Shown: positions 37,365 to 49,600 of the stretch, in pieces | Position numbering within the stretch: position 1 is the first letter of the stretch | Layout of the letters: every line of letters starts with the position of its first letter | NCBI GenBank assembly: GCA_018873245.2 | Contig: JAEMBT020000001.1 | Span: 11,314,220-11,378,219, forward strand | DNA length: 64,000 nt | Direction: 5' to 3' | Source of the DNA: Archegozetes longisetosus | Taxonomy: Eukaryota > Arthropoda > Arachnida > Sarcoptiformes > Trhypochthoniidae | Made by a program: the position numbers and the translations under genes | Notes under the pieces: model-generated | Database searches by the model: none | What the model saw: only the letters and a program-made list of their open reading frames with translations | What the model was told of the DNA's origin: nothing

Positions 37365-39067
37365 TTAACTGTATTGTAATTCATTTGAGACAAAAGATCG
37401 CTTCGATCTCAAATTAAGGTAAAGATGTTTCGGTAAAGCAATTTCCCACGAGAATACGGGAAACGAGAATTGTTGAAGACTTCGAAAAGCCTTCACAACA
37501 TTCTCTGAATTCTTAATAATATTTTCAACCATTTCACGATTAGGCGGACTATGTTCCCTGTTTAATTGACTAAGAACCTAGTTATAAAATGAAACTCAAT
37601 TGAATTTTTTCAAATGTTAGTTTTAGGAATTTAATACAAGTTATACTGAATATAAAGCTCACTCTTTTAAGAATTCTCTCCAAATCCTGGTAATGTGCTC
37701 TTTTAATTAAATTTTCAGCCAAAACTGAACCAAATTTAGTGCCCGTCTCTCGACTGACAAAGGCGGGAAATCCTATCAAAATATCCGAAGGAATTTTTAT
37801 CCAAAAAATAAGTTTTTTTCAGAACTCATTAGATTGAATATTAATAAATATTTATGAAAGTGAACCAAACCTTGCATTGTTGTGAAACAGATCAGATAAT
37901 CGATTTCGCCAGATATAGACTTGAAAATTAGTTGTCCGTAATTTGAAGCGAGTTGTCGAAAATTTTCAATAGAGACACCTGGATCTAGGTTCATTGTAAT
38001 ACCTGAAGTAGGATCAATTGCATGAACAAAACTGTCTTTGATAGAGAAATTGACAAACCTGTTCGACAAGCATTGATGAAAAATATCTTTGGTTTTCCAG
38101 CCAATGCTATGCATCTCTTATTTTTCATTATGTCAACTAGTGAGTCGATATTTAAGGGTTTTCTATCGAACCCTCCGATGTTTCTATCGGCACTACCGTG
38201 AGTTATGATCATAAATATGAATGAGGAATGGTTTGTCAGTCTTTCATCTTGTGAAATTGTTATCAGTTTATTCTCAATCTCTTGAGCAGTCAAGTTTTTC
38301 TCCATAATCACATCATAGTTCAGCTGATAGAAAATATTACGAAATTTTTGCATCTCTTTGAAAGTTCCTTTTGTATAATAGTTGTTAATTAGGAGACAAA
38401 ATCCTGAAGGATGGTCATGACTGACTATATGATAAGTTTCTCCTAGTGTTGCACTATTGGAATTATCTTCCCATACTAGTTCACAATTATCATTTTTTTC
38501 ATAGCCACGATTTGTACATTCGTCATCTCTCAGAAAACTGAATTCATTCTTATAAGGTTGACTTGGGTCACATCGACTGAAGTCACACATATCAATCACG
38601 TTGGGATCTAATTTAAGTGCTAATTGATCATGATTTTTGTAAAGTAATGCTTCAACGAGTCGATTAAATTTTCTCACATCATCTAAACTACAACTTGATA
38701 TCAAATCCAAATCCTATAAGAAATGAAATTTACTTCATAATTGCTACTTAATTTCAATCTAACAGAAGCGCGAGCTTGATTTTCGACGATATTAATAGTA
38801 AAATATATTATAGTAACATTAATAGATTAATCTCAAAATATTGTCTAGTTTTTGAATCCTATTTTCTAATTTTCGATATAAGTTTTCACGATCATTCAGG
38901 GAGTGTTCGAAAAAACATTAGAAGTAACTCACCCTTCTCATATCATCTAGATTGTCACTAGTAAAAAACTCCATGTCTTTCAACCCTTCTATGAACTCAG
39001 AATTTTCGAGCAGTGAAATTAATTCTGTTCGATTCTCTTTGAGCAATTTCTTTATGTCTGGAATCAT
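37365..39067 (-). CDS. CARD-containing caspase (initiator type), frameshift after active site
   Basis: Exons 39067-38933, 38713-37871, 37772-37663 and 37577-37365 join in phase at canonical junctions, the first starting at an ATG. Residues 1 to ~115 look like a CARD adaptor domain (ENRTELISLLENSEF ... DLISSCSLDDVRKFNRLVEAL). The peptidase part has PSGFCLLINN, the catalytic His in FIFMIITHG (His ~217) and the catalytic Cys in FFINACRT (Cys ~261, codon 38066-38068), where most caspases have QACRG. The small-subunit region has IDYLICFTTMQG, GFPAFVSRETGTKFGS and ends PKHLYLN, equivalent to the usual KKLYF. Caspases of this architecture start apoptosis by cleaving effector caspases. A one-base shift is needed near 38055-38062, directly after the active site. 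A 23-nt GT..AG intron would also restore phase but is implausibly short. Otherwise full length. Confidence 0.8.
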
Positions 39068-39580
39068 TTCAATTTTTTCAGAATTTTATTTCAATTAGAA
39101 TAAATTTTAAAATACAAATATCATAGTGAGATTTAATTTCAATTTGGCATATAAAAAATATAAATAAAGTCTAAGTCTAAGTGAAGTGTAAGTCTTAGAT
39201 CATTGCAATAAAATCTTTTAATTACTAAGCAACTATCAATAAGAGTGATTTCATTCCTTTAGTGTCATAGAGTTAACAAAGGCTTAGTTGTTGCAAAATG
39301 TTTCTTATAATGGACTATAGACTCTTATTTATATTGTAGCTGAAGTTATGATGCACTGAATAAAATAGAAATAATATAGTAGGAAAATACGAGAAAATCT
39401 AACTGAGAATATCATAAACTTTATACAAAGGCCATATTAGTGGTTTATAAGACTGAGACAATTCGGAACTTAAAATTACTATTTTTAGGTGGGATTAGGG
39501 TAAGAAAAGATGATTAAATGTGGGATTTACTCGAGAAACTTAGAAAATATATTTTATTAATGTAAAAGTATAATGAAAAA
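39068..39580. other. Flank of the caspase gene
   Basis: AT-rich upstream region of the caspase; no motif recognised. Confidence 0.3.
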
Positions 39581-39755
39581 TTAATTCTCATACAAAGACC
39601 TATTGAATTGAATTACTTTTAAATTGTCACTGTTCTCTAAAGTTAGATTATATCTTCGATCCGATAAAGTACTTTTATATTGCGAAAAAGATCTCTCAAC
39701 ATTAACAGAAACTAATAGCACGTGTATTACCTCAAGCCTCCGATCATAACTATTT
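39581..39755 (-). mobile_element. hAT-like transposase C-terminal relic
   Basis: A minus-strand frame of about 57 residues ending at a TAA at 39581-39583 reads VSVNVERSFSQYKSTLSDRR and then TLEN. The ERSFSxxKxxxxDRR arrangement is the C-terminal hAT dimerisation motif. The frame is too short for a standalone gene and no boundaries were found. Confidence 0.6.
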
Positions 39756-41501
39756 TCACATTTAGTAAAATTTATTGAATCTGAAATCTTTTTTAAAGAA
39801 TTATTTAATTAGATTTCTGCATTTTCATTGAGTTTAGGCCTTGCTTCTGAAGTTTTGAAGAGCAACAAGTTAACGTCGCAACAGAATTTTAGGGATCTTA
39901 CCCTATTCGGAATTTTGCTTCAAATTCAGGAAATAAAAATGGTATTAATCTGCTTGTTGTTACATGATTTGTGCTGAAACTATAAGGAATCAGGATATCC
40001 CAAATTATCTCATTTTTACTTATAAGATATGATATGCTGATTTCTTGCTGATAGAGGAGAGTAGAAGTCTTAAGTCTACGTTACATAACAAAACTTCCAG
40101 GGAAATAAAATACTGAGAAATATAATTTAGAGAAAGATCTCTTGAGCGTTTTAAAAGTCTTTACAGATTTATGCATATTCTATGCATCAAATTATTATTA
40201 AAGACAGGTTTTGGAGGATTTAAATAAAAAAGAAACGGGAAAAATCTTGCTTCCGATTCTTAGGGTCGGTCAAACACGTTCGGGCAACTATATGTACGGA
40301 CTTTTAAGACACTCTACAGTAGTGTGTCCAAAATATGTCATATCGAGACCAATAGATAAGACTAGAGTTAAGTTATATTCCAACCCACAGACACTTTGAA
40401 TATTTCTCGTGTCTCAAAAATGAATAGTTATTCGATTATCCTATAACAGAGAGAGCCATCAGTTATGACTTGAATACGAGAGATGCATACATGAGTACTT
40501 TCTAAGAGAAGTGTTAATTAAATATTTGTCTAATTTTGCAATAACTAATAGCTGAACGAATGTAAAGTGATTGAGTTTTATTCAACATTTATATAACATT
40601 TATGACTGACATGTTCTCTTTCGACTAAATACTTTGTATTGTATTTTTATTATCAATAATCTGAATATTTGTCAGTCTTTATAATTTGACATATGATCAG
40701 ACAAATAATCGACGAAAAGAAAAATTCGTCAACTATTTTTACCGTTACTTTATTTACAATTGAACACATAAAATAAACAATTCAATCAATTCTTATCTAA
40801 TAAATATCAAACTTCGTGGGATAAAAGCTATTGTGAGGATTGTGAGAATATCTTTAAAATTAGTTTTCAAATATTTTATCTTAAGAATAAATGTTAAATC
40901 CATATAAGATTCTAAGATTTTTCTATTTATTCTCTCAATAAATTTAAAACATTATGTTATAACTAATTATTCGGGGCGAGTATGTTTAAGATAGACACAA
41001 TTTTCTCAACAAATCACATACTTATTCGAGTGCTTGAAGTTCTGTTAGTGAAATAAATCAATAAAATGTGTGCAGAAGTGTCTGAGAGCGCATGTATTCG
41101 ACATTACATAAAGACTTCTCTGAAATCATAAACGCCTGACGTTAAAAGAATAATAAACAAACGGAGACATATTGCGTAGAGGTGAACATTTTTTGACATC
41201 GCTTTGAATAATATAAAATCTAACAGTTTGTATCATTATAAAAATATATTCTTGACTAGTTTGTACAATATTCGAATTATAGAGATATTATTTGACGATA
41301 CTTAACATACTAAACTAGCATTACGTGAGATGTGATTTATTTTAACTGTGAAGTATGATAAAAAATAATACTCTGATGTGTGTCGATTTAATAAAAATCA
41401 GATTCGTGAGTTTGATAGAGAACTTGTAAAAACATCTTATATTCTACATTAGACTAAACCTTATAGATATAATAATTGTGATAACTATAGAAGATATAAA
41501 A
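39756..41501. other. Intergenic DNA before the PPxY gene
   Basis: Mostly featureless. A plus-strand frame at 40211-40399 (62 codons, no ATG-context support, contains LLPILRVGQTRSGNYMYG) is slightly GC-richer than surroundings but unrecognised. Confidence 0.35.
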
Positions 41502-41885
41502 ATGAATAGATATTATGGAAATCAACGGGCACTTTTAGCTCAGTTGTCAAAAGAGCCATCACTTAGGGAGACACTTCAGCAAGAAAGAGCCAAACGAGAA
41601 TTTCGAGAGTATATCGCAAGAAGGAATAATATCCGCAAACAAAAAAGAAATAGGCAACTTTCTCTTCCCAGCATAGTCGTTCCCACAGTTGTTCGTTTAC
41701 CGCCTGAAAATGAGTCTTCGGTCTCTCAAAACGCTCTTAATCAACCGGAACTCAATGCGAATCCACCATCACCTTCACCATCAATCTATTCTCTACCACC
41801 ATATGACAGTCTGTTTCCATCAGATGATTCTCAGCTTCCGACTTATGAAGAAGCCATGGCCTCAGCTACAGTTCAACAAAAATAA
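41502..41885 (+). CDS. Small PPxY-motif protein, possible WW/NEDD4-binding adaptor
   Basis: From the ATG at 41502 the frame gives 127 residues; the frame is open a few codons upstream but only through non-ATG codons. The N-terminal half is basic and probably helical (RETLQQERAKREFREYIARR, then KQKRNRQ). The C-terminal half is proline and serine rich and carries LPPYDSL and LPTYEEAM near the end. PPxY and PxYEEA motifs of this kind bind WW domains of NEDD4-type ubiquitin ligases or YAP-type proteins. No signal peptide or membrane helix is visible. Base composition is clearly less AT-rich than the flanks and the last third is codon-like. It could be a single-exon gene or the last exon of a larger one (an AG lies just upstream at 41489-41490). 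Function is inferred only from the motifs. Confidence 0.55.
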   Translation: MNRYYGNQRALLAQLSKEPSLRETLQQERAKREFREYIARRNNIRKQKRNRQLSLPSIVVPTVVRLPPENESSVSQNALNQPELNANPPSPSPSIYSLPPYDSLFPSDDSQLPTYEEAMASATVQQK

Positions 41886-42638
41886 TTTAATGAAATCTCG
41901 ATATTGATTGAAATGCTACTGATGTGTAACTTGGTTTTAAGCTTGAAATGTTTATATTTATATATTTATTTTAGAAATTTGAATTTATACAATACAACTT
42001 CGAAGAAGTGGCTTTTCAGAAAAATTTATATGAAACTCACGTTTGAAATTTATTTATTTTTTTAATTATCAGATATACAGTTTTATTGTGCATAAAATTT
42101 ATGAATATGAGTGCTAATATTTTTGCTAAATATATCTAGTTGAAAACTAATAAATTGAATTACAATAGGATCGAAAATGACTAACACATACTTATTGCTT
42201 TAAATTGTAAAGAATATTTTTAAAGCATTATATTTGACATGAAATTTAACGCATTTTTAAAGATTATTGGAAACTATTTCAATTAAAGACTAATAAATTA
42301 TATTAAAATGTAAAAAGCTAGATCTGCTAAGCAATAAAATACGAAAGCTTTGAATTAATAATCTATTTTAATCAACAAATACTAACATATAGTAGACTCG
42401 AAAAGTACTTAGCCTAAAGTACTTTTAATCTAGATTCTTACAAAGTGACTTTAAAAATCTATAATATAGTATCTCTTAAGATTATTGTCACGTTTCTTTA
42501 GTTCTTACTATTTTATGAAGGCCTCTGACCAGCGGTCAATCGAGAGACCATAAAATGGCAATAATGTGTTCTCCACTCTAATCCACTGAAATGTCCATAA
42601 ACTTCGAAACTTGACTTAGAAAAAGATTCAATCCTAAT
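41886..42638. other. 3' flank of the PPxY gene
   Basis: AT-rich; an AATAAA occurs at 42149-42154, but such hexamers are frequent by chance here. No gene seen. Confidence 0.3.
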
Positions 42639-43107
42639 TAGGATGACCACCCGTTCCGTTTTTGACGGGACAGTTCCGTCAGACCGAAAACCAATTAGTT
42701 GTCCCGTTCTTCAACTTTCATTTTGAAAAATGTGTTTAGAAAAATATTTTTTAGAAATTCAAGTATTGAATTTATTTTACAAATGATAAGGGATTAAGAA
42801 ACTCAGTTTAATGTTTTGAACACCTGTGGTTTAAAAACTAAAGTTATAGAATCAATTTTTTCTACCTTGATTTACATCTGATATAAACCAGTATTTCTTA
42901 CTTTTGAAAGATGCCATTTCTAACAAAAAATATACTTTTGAAGTCAACCATGACTAATAATTTTCAATGTTTTAATATTAGAATGCATTGTTTGAGACCT
43001 AATTGTTTACAATGACTAATAAAAGCGGCATTTATCTTTTTAAAAATGTAAGGGACCCCTTTGATATTTTTGTCCCGTCAAGAGACAAGTCAGAGGTGGT
43101 CACCCCA
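42639..43107. mobile_element. hAT-type MITE, copy A of the TAGGGTGACCACC family
   Basis: 469 bp. The left end TAGGATGACCACCCG and the right end, read inverted, TGGGGTGACCACCTC are flanked by ATCCTAAT and ATCGTGAT (6 of 8 match), an aged 8-bp duplication. The body is alignable by eye with 47260-47764 and with the outer element at 59421-60659. Confidence 0.75.
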
Positions 43108-44960
43108 ATCGTGATATAAAGACTTCTTAGAAATTCAATTTTTTAGGATAAAAAGCTTATAAATAAGTTAGTTTTTGCTTACAAACTAAAACTTATGATA
43201 CCTCTGATAGATTCCTAGAAGTCAAAAACTTTTCAAGTCTAATTATATTCTGAGGAAACTATTTTTATAGAAATTTTTGAGTTTTAGCTATTTTTCAATT
43301 TAGCTTTGGAAGAAACTGTTTTAAACAGAGTTGATTATCACAATTAATGATTAGAAATTTTGAAGTTAGCTAAATTTTTCGGTAATAATCACAAAAATAA
43401 CTTTTTGTTATATTTAATTTTTCTTGAAAAATTTCTATTTCAACTAATACTCTCTAAAACTAATGAAAATATATTTATAAGTCTTTTATTCAGTTTTTAA
43501 TTAATTTTGTCCTAAATTTTCTGATTGAGCTCGAATTACCAATCTATCTTCTAAGTTATCGAAGTATAAAAGTTCAGTTGAGAATGAAGCTTCAAATTAT
43601 CGTTCGATTTAATAAATGCGAGATGTGAATTGTGTGGAAATTTTCTGTTTGAAAATGTTAGCAAGTTCAAATTTAGTATTTGTTAACAAAATATTTTGAA
43701 AAAGCAATACTCATAAACCCGGTAAAATAACAAGAAAAGTTGCATAGTTTAGTCATAAATCTAACAGGACCAAATAATAGAGAATACTTATTCGATTTAT
43801 TATTCTGCCCATTCTTAGAAGACTTCAAATTTATCTTTTATTAAGCTCTTTAGAAAATTATTTTACTCTCGAGAAGAAAAGAACTGAATTCCAATACAAA
43901 AATGGAAAGAAGAATAATATAAAATGTCCACTACTAAAAAATTATATGAAGCCATGTGAACAATTTTGTTTTATACAGTTTTCCAATAACTGTCTCTCTT
44001 TTCAAACAAAAATTCCCAAAGTATAATTCTATGAAATAGATCCATATATTATTAGTATCAAGTAAAAGTAATAATCAGGACAAATTGTCTTGACATCTAA
44101 TTAAAAGCTAACTATTTTTGAATTGAGTCTAAACAATTATAGTATCACATGATTGCTAACAAATTTAAAATCTTTTGAAGAACTGAATCTCAATTTTCTT
44201 GATTTATGATTTGTCTCGAGACTTTCTATTTGTTTATTTTCTTTTAAAGATTTTCTGTTAGATCATTGTTTGGATTGAGGTTCATAGACTAGTCTTCATT
44301 TTATAGTTTGCTTTGATTTGATGTTTAGTTTACTCACTGTTTCCGTCATATTCGCAAAGCTGCTCGCTTGTGAGATAGAGATTTTCTGATTGCGTTATTT
44401 TTGTTTGTAGCAGAAAATGTGATGGAAAAAGTTGAATAACAATACAGAAATTCACATTCAATTCTGTCTTTTGTATGGCTATTATACTTTTGGTTTTTAA
44501 CAGATTATTTAACTTGGGTTTGACATAGACTTGAAATTTTATCTTAAGCGTGTAATTCTTTCAATTTTTAACAGAAATTTTTTATAAAAACTTGTTGAAA
44601 AAATTAATATATTTTGCTAAATACAATTTAATACTAATACGTGTAATATTAAGATTGCATTTGATCCATTGATGCTTATTGACTTATGGAATTTTTAATC
44701 TGTTGAAGAAAATTGAAATATTTAAAAGTTTTATCTTTTTATTTGCTTGTTAGTACTAATGCACTTATCATCTTAATATGCAGGTGTTTCACTCATGCTT
44801 TTATTTGTGAAAAACTAAGTTCTTATATATTATTGCATACTTAGAGTGATTACTTCTAACACATACATTTATCAACAATGTTAATATTGCAATAAAAATA
44901 AAAATATATCAAAACCGAATGTTGAATCAACATAACATTTCAAGTTTTATGCTATAGCAA
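43108..44960. other. Intergenic DNA, nothing recognised
   Basis: AT-rich throughout; no frames or terminal repeats of note. Confidence 0.45.
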
Positions 44961-45345
44961 ATGGGGGATTACGCAGCAACCGCGATGCGAAAAACCATCA
45001 ATTGATCAAAGACGTAGCTTTTGAGAAGAATGCATTCGATGAGATCACAAAATTGGGAGCAGACGGAAGAATTCAGCTATCGGTGTTCTTGAAGAAGAGT
45101 TGAAAGCCTTATAAACGTTGATCACTGAATCGAAAAGAGCTGCAAAAATACGAATAAGGAAAATTAAGTTAAATTTATTGAAGCTAAAATGGGCGAAGAA
45201 ATAAGGTATGATGAAAGATGAAACAAAACACTTGTATTTAAGACGATACTTGCTTCTCCGGAACATTAGGTTCTAAGACATCAAGGATATTAAGAGCATC
45301 AAATTCCGACTGAAGCTTCAAACCGTTAGTCCACAAACGCAGCTC
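44961..45345. other. Coding-like island of uncertain strand
   Basis: Composition changes abruptly to a coding-like, less AT-rich texture. On the plus strand 44965-45104 reads an open frame with KNHQLIKDVAFEKNAFDEIT. On the minus strand 45345-45240 reads LWTNGLKLQSEFDALNILD, followed by a good GT donor, a pyrimidine-rich tract with TTTTTGCAG near 45140, and a further open stretch (KAFNSSSRTPIAEFF). Phases do not agree without indels. A decayed gene on the minus strand is my first guess. No family recognised. Confidence 0.35.
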
Positions 45346-45714
45346 TATAAATTTATGCTAAATTTAATTTTAAAATTTTAAATTATTTATTCAAAATAAT
45401 CATTAATAATGTTTATGCCCAACTGGATTAGTATATTTTCTAAATCCGTGAATTTATTACTGGCTTAGATAGCTTTAACTTTCAAATTCAGTCCTTAAGG
45501 TATAAACTTATCTATTAAACAAAAATTTGAATAACCAGAATATCTTAAGAATGTCTCAAGCAATATAGGTATCGATGATGCCTTATTGAGAGGTTGAGAT
45601 AAGAAAGAATTCTTAAATCTATAATGGCTGAGATAAGTCATGATCCGTTAAAGTCCTCTCCCTATAATCGGGTTTTCATAGTCACAATATTTGTATCTAG
45701 TGAAGTAAGGGAAC

Positions 45715-46466
45715 ACAGGTTCAGGAATATAAGTTTACTCATTAAATAAATATTTATTTAAAGAAGAGAATTACAACTTTAAATGTTTAATGTGTTCAAT
45801 ATGATAGCCATGCCTCTTGGCTACAAGTCTGCACCACTACTTCCACGATATCAATGCTCTTATCTATTCCATCGAAAGCTTAGACCACTCCTCTCGCATC
45901 GCTTTCCAAAACCCTTTGACAGATTTTATCTTTCGATTCTTTAGAGTCATTTTTAGTAGACCAAGCACCAGTCTGACCACATGACCCGGAATGTCCTTAA
46001 CAGTCCACAGCGGCATCGTGAACCGTGTCCTGGTGGAAGGAATGGGTCATTACTTGACATACAAGTGTCCAGGAATGCGAAATGTTTGACACAATTTATT
46101 TTCCAAAGATTTTGCATTCCTGGCCACTTTAATGACCCATTACTTCCACCTGGACATAGTTCACGATGCCTGGACTGTTAAGAACATTCCGGGACATGTG
46201 ATCAGACTGGTGTTTGGCCTACTAAAAATGGCTCTAAAGAACCGAAAAGTAAAATCTGTCAAAGGGCTTTGGAAAGTGACGCGAAAGGAGCGGTTAAATT
46301 TTCGATGGAGCAGATAAGAAGGGCATTGATATCGTGGAAGTGGTGATGCAGACTTGTAGCCAAAGAGACATGGCTACCATATTGAACACATTAAACATTT
46401 AAAATTGTAATTCTCTTCTTTAAGTAAATATTTATCTAATGAGTAAACTTATGTTCCTGAACCTGT
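45715..46466. repeat. Large foldback (inverted repeat) with coding-like arms
   Basis: Two arms of about 355-370 bp, 45715-46085 and 46110-46466, are inverted copies of each other around a ~25-bp loop. They begin and end with ACAGGTTCAGGAA. Identity is high by eye but with scattered substitutions and a few indels. The arms are much GC-richer than the flanks. The right arm contains a plus-strand frame (46132-46317) with IPGHVIRLVFGLLKMALKNR; the left arm carries the same on the minus strand with mostly conservative changes and a break. No target duplication was found, so a foldback transposon and a captured gene fragment are both possible. Confidence 0.8.
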
Positions 46467-46665
46467 ATTTAGAATAAAATTTTTCCTATAATAAAGACTA
46501 AACGCTTTTAACATATATTAAATATTTTATTTATTTAGAAACAATTCAAACATTAGTTCAGAATTTTTAAAGATATGACAGAGTAGTTGTTTTACAAGGT
46601 TTTTGACAAGAAACTTAGGATTAACTTTCGGAATGAATTTTTATGCGATCTAAAAATTAAAACAC

Positions 46666-49600
46666 TCAAACGTCAGAAATAACTTTAATCCAATCTCTGA
46701 AAAGTCCGACGCGTGTGAAGATTCTGGGATAGGTAGATTGGCGACACCCCAAGTTAGGGCCAATGATTCCAGCAAGTTTACCCCCAGAGACAACGACCGA
46801 TCCACCAGCGTCCTATTATAAAAAGGATTAAATAGAAAAATCTATATTGGAAAAGGCTCAACTAAACTAAGAAAAATACAAAAGTAGATCTTTTGACAAA
46901 AATGCTTAGTTGTTTTATCATTCAGGTTTACTCTGAAATTTTAAACTAAAATAATGAAGAATTTCCGGTTGAATGTTGGAAAACATACCATTAATTTTAT
47001 AACTGATACGTATATATTTACATATATTTTCAGAACTATTATTGATCTGAAATATAAAGATTTACATGCGGATACGCCTAAACCCAGAAGGCACTCCTAT
47101 TTTATCTTTCTGAAATTCCTAATTTTAGCCAGAATCTAGTCAACTTTGTTACTGATCTAGTCGATCCTGACATCATTCGACTCAGCTCAAAGTAATGAAT
47201 TCAACAAAGTACCAAATCTGAAATCGGAATCCCACTTATACCTTGATTTGCGTCAAAGCTAGGGTGACCACCCGTCCCGTTTTTGACGGAACAGTCCCCT
47301 CTATTTAAAGATAAAAGACAAAAATCCCGTCAGACCAAAAACTCTCGACAGGACAATTAGTTGTCCCGTTTTTCAATTTTCATTTTAAAAATATGCTTAG
47401 AAAATATTTCTTAAAAATTCATACATTGAATTTATTTTACAAATGATATTCAGTTTAATGTTTTGGGCACCTGTGGTTTAAAATCAAAAGTTATTGAATT
47501 AATCTTTTCTGCCTTGACATATCTGATATAAACCATTATTTCTTACTTTTGAATAACCTTTGAAAGATGCCATTTCTAAGAGAAAATGTACTTTTGAAAT
47601 CAATCATGACTAATAATCTTCGACGTTTAAACATTAGAAAGTATTGTTTGACACCTAAATATTTGTAATGACTAATAAATGAGGTATTTTTCTTTTCAAA
47701 ATTGTAAGGGAACCCCTTTGATATATTTTTCCCGTCATGAGTCAAGCCAGAGGTGGTCACCCAAGTCAAAGCATATAATTTTTTATTTTTTAATGAATGA
47801 GTGAGTGATTTCATGTTTTTTTCTACACTATCTGAATTAATATCAGAAATAAACACCAAATCTTAACTATGAGTATGCCCACTTGAAAAATTACAAAATT
47901 TATAAATCCCAGATTTCGAAAAATTCATAGTTGGCCAAACTGCCTTCAAAACACATTACAAAGAAGTGAGTGAATAAGCATTCTAATAAATTTTGAATCT
48001 ACCTATAATAACTTATGAAAAAGTAAGTATTACAGTATATTCAAAAGTTTATCGGAGTGCTTGTTCATTCACTTTTTCAAAGTGTTTTTAAGAAGTAGTT
48101 TGAGCCACTAAGATGTACACATCGCAATTTTTCATGTTCAGAAATTTATCAATTTTTTCAGAAATTCCAGAATTGACCCTCAGTAGGCCTGACAATGCAA
48201 TTTATCATACCATAAACGAATTATTTCCTTCTTCAACAGCACAGATCATTCTATCAGTTACGATACACCTTGAACCTATAAGTGCATTTTCACAAGCTTC
48301 CCGTGAAATGATGACCATTTTTCTCATATCAGTCGGAATACTAGATAACCATCCAGCAACAGTTACAATCTCACCTTCTTTTGGATCATTACCTTGTTCC
48401 ACTAATTGAATAGTTTCAGCCGAATTTGGGTCTAATATTATTGGGGTTCCAACCTGAATCAAAGCGATGTCATAATCGATTGTTGAGGAGTCATATGATG
48501 GATGTTTTACGATCCTAGTCACAGGGACATCAGTTAAGTTTTTCATTGAATAATATCGGATGCGTAGTGAACCACTAGATACTCTGTCGAAAATTCAGGT
48601 AGATTGTACAAAGTTAGATTAAATTTTGCTTTCAATTAAAATAAGTTGATTGATACGGTAGCTTTAGCGATTAGTATATTCTTGCTTTTAAGTAAATAGC
48701 ATAAGCTAATCTAAATATTAATTAAATATTTGTACATAAAAATAACGTAAGGTTTAGAAGCAAATAGCTCAAAAGTTAGAATGAGATTGTCTTATACGAT
48801 TTTATCTCAAAGCCAATCGTTGTCAAAGATTTTATCAGCCATAGAGACCATTGACCGTCCATTAAAAGCTGAGCGCATTATGTTAGTTAGCGGAAACTAA
48901 TCTAATAAACAAAAATTTTTTCTATATTTTTAAAGGTTAAATTATTATATAAAATAAAGTATGTATATAATTTTAAAATATCGGATTATGAGATGATTAA
49001 AAAAGTTACATTTGTGTTATTAGTTAACCATAGGGACAACTCGTTGATGAAATCAGATTGTATTCTTTCTGATAATTAGTTACATAATTTGATAACGAGT
49101 TATAAAATAATTTGCCTAGCATTTATTGGCTTATTATGACTCATGCATTAGCGTGAATCACACAGAACTACACTTTCACATAGCATTTATTATCTCTTCC
49201 TTTCGAAAATAACATTCCGACAACAATTACATATTTTGGCTAGTCCGGCATCTGTCCATTATAAAAATGGCCCTGGCTTTATTTAGATTTGGAGGAAAGC
49301 ATCAAAACCCACCCAACCTTCCCTCAAAATCACCCTATTGAAGGCCTGTTCACTCACCTAAATTCGCCTGCTTATGATAGAGGTTGGACAGCAGAAGATA
49401 ACAAATTCTATGAATAGATTATTGTATTAAAAAATCGTCTTAAATTTCGTACAGAGGTTGATGTCTAATGATAAGAGCCTACTTAGAACTTCAGGTTATA
49501 AAAGAGTTCGTATAACAAATTATTAAAATCAAATGAAAATATTAATTCGGCAGCACTTTAGAATATGGCCTGGAAGCGATTGTGGTGACACCTATATAGG

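Noticed and set aside
47536-47859. 107-codon minus-strand frame
   Set aside because: It spans the body and right end of a MITE whose siblings do not conserve it.
48113-48409. 98-codon plus-strand frame
   Set aside because: It is the antisense shadow of the second exon of the protease homologue.
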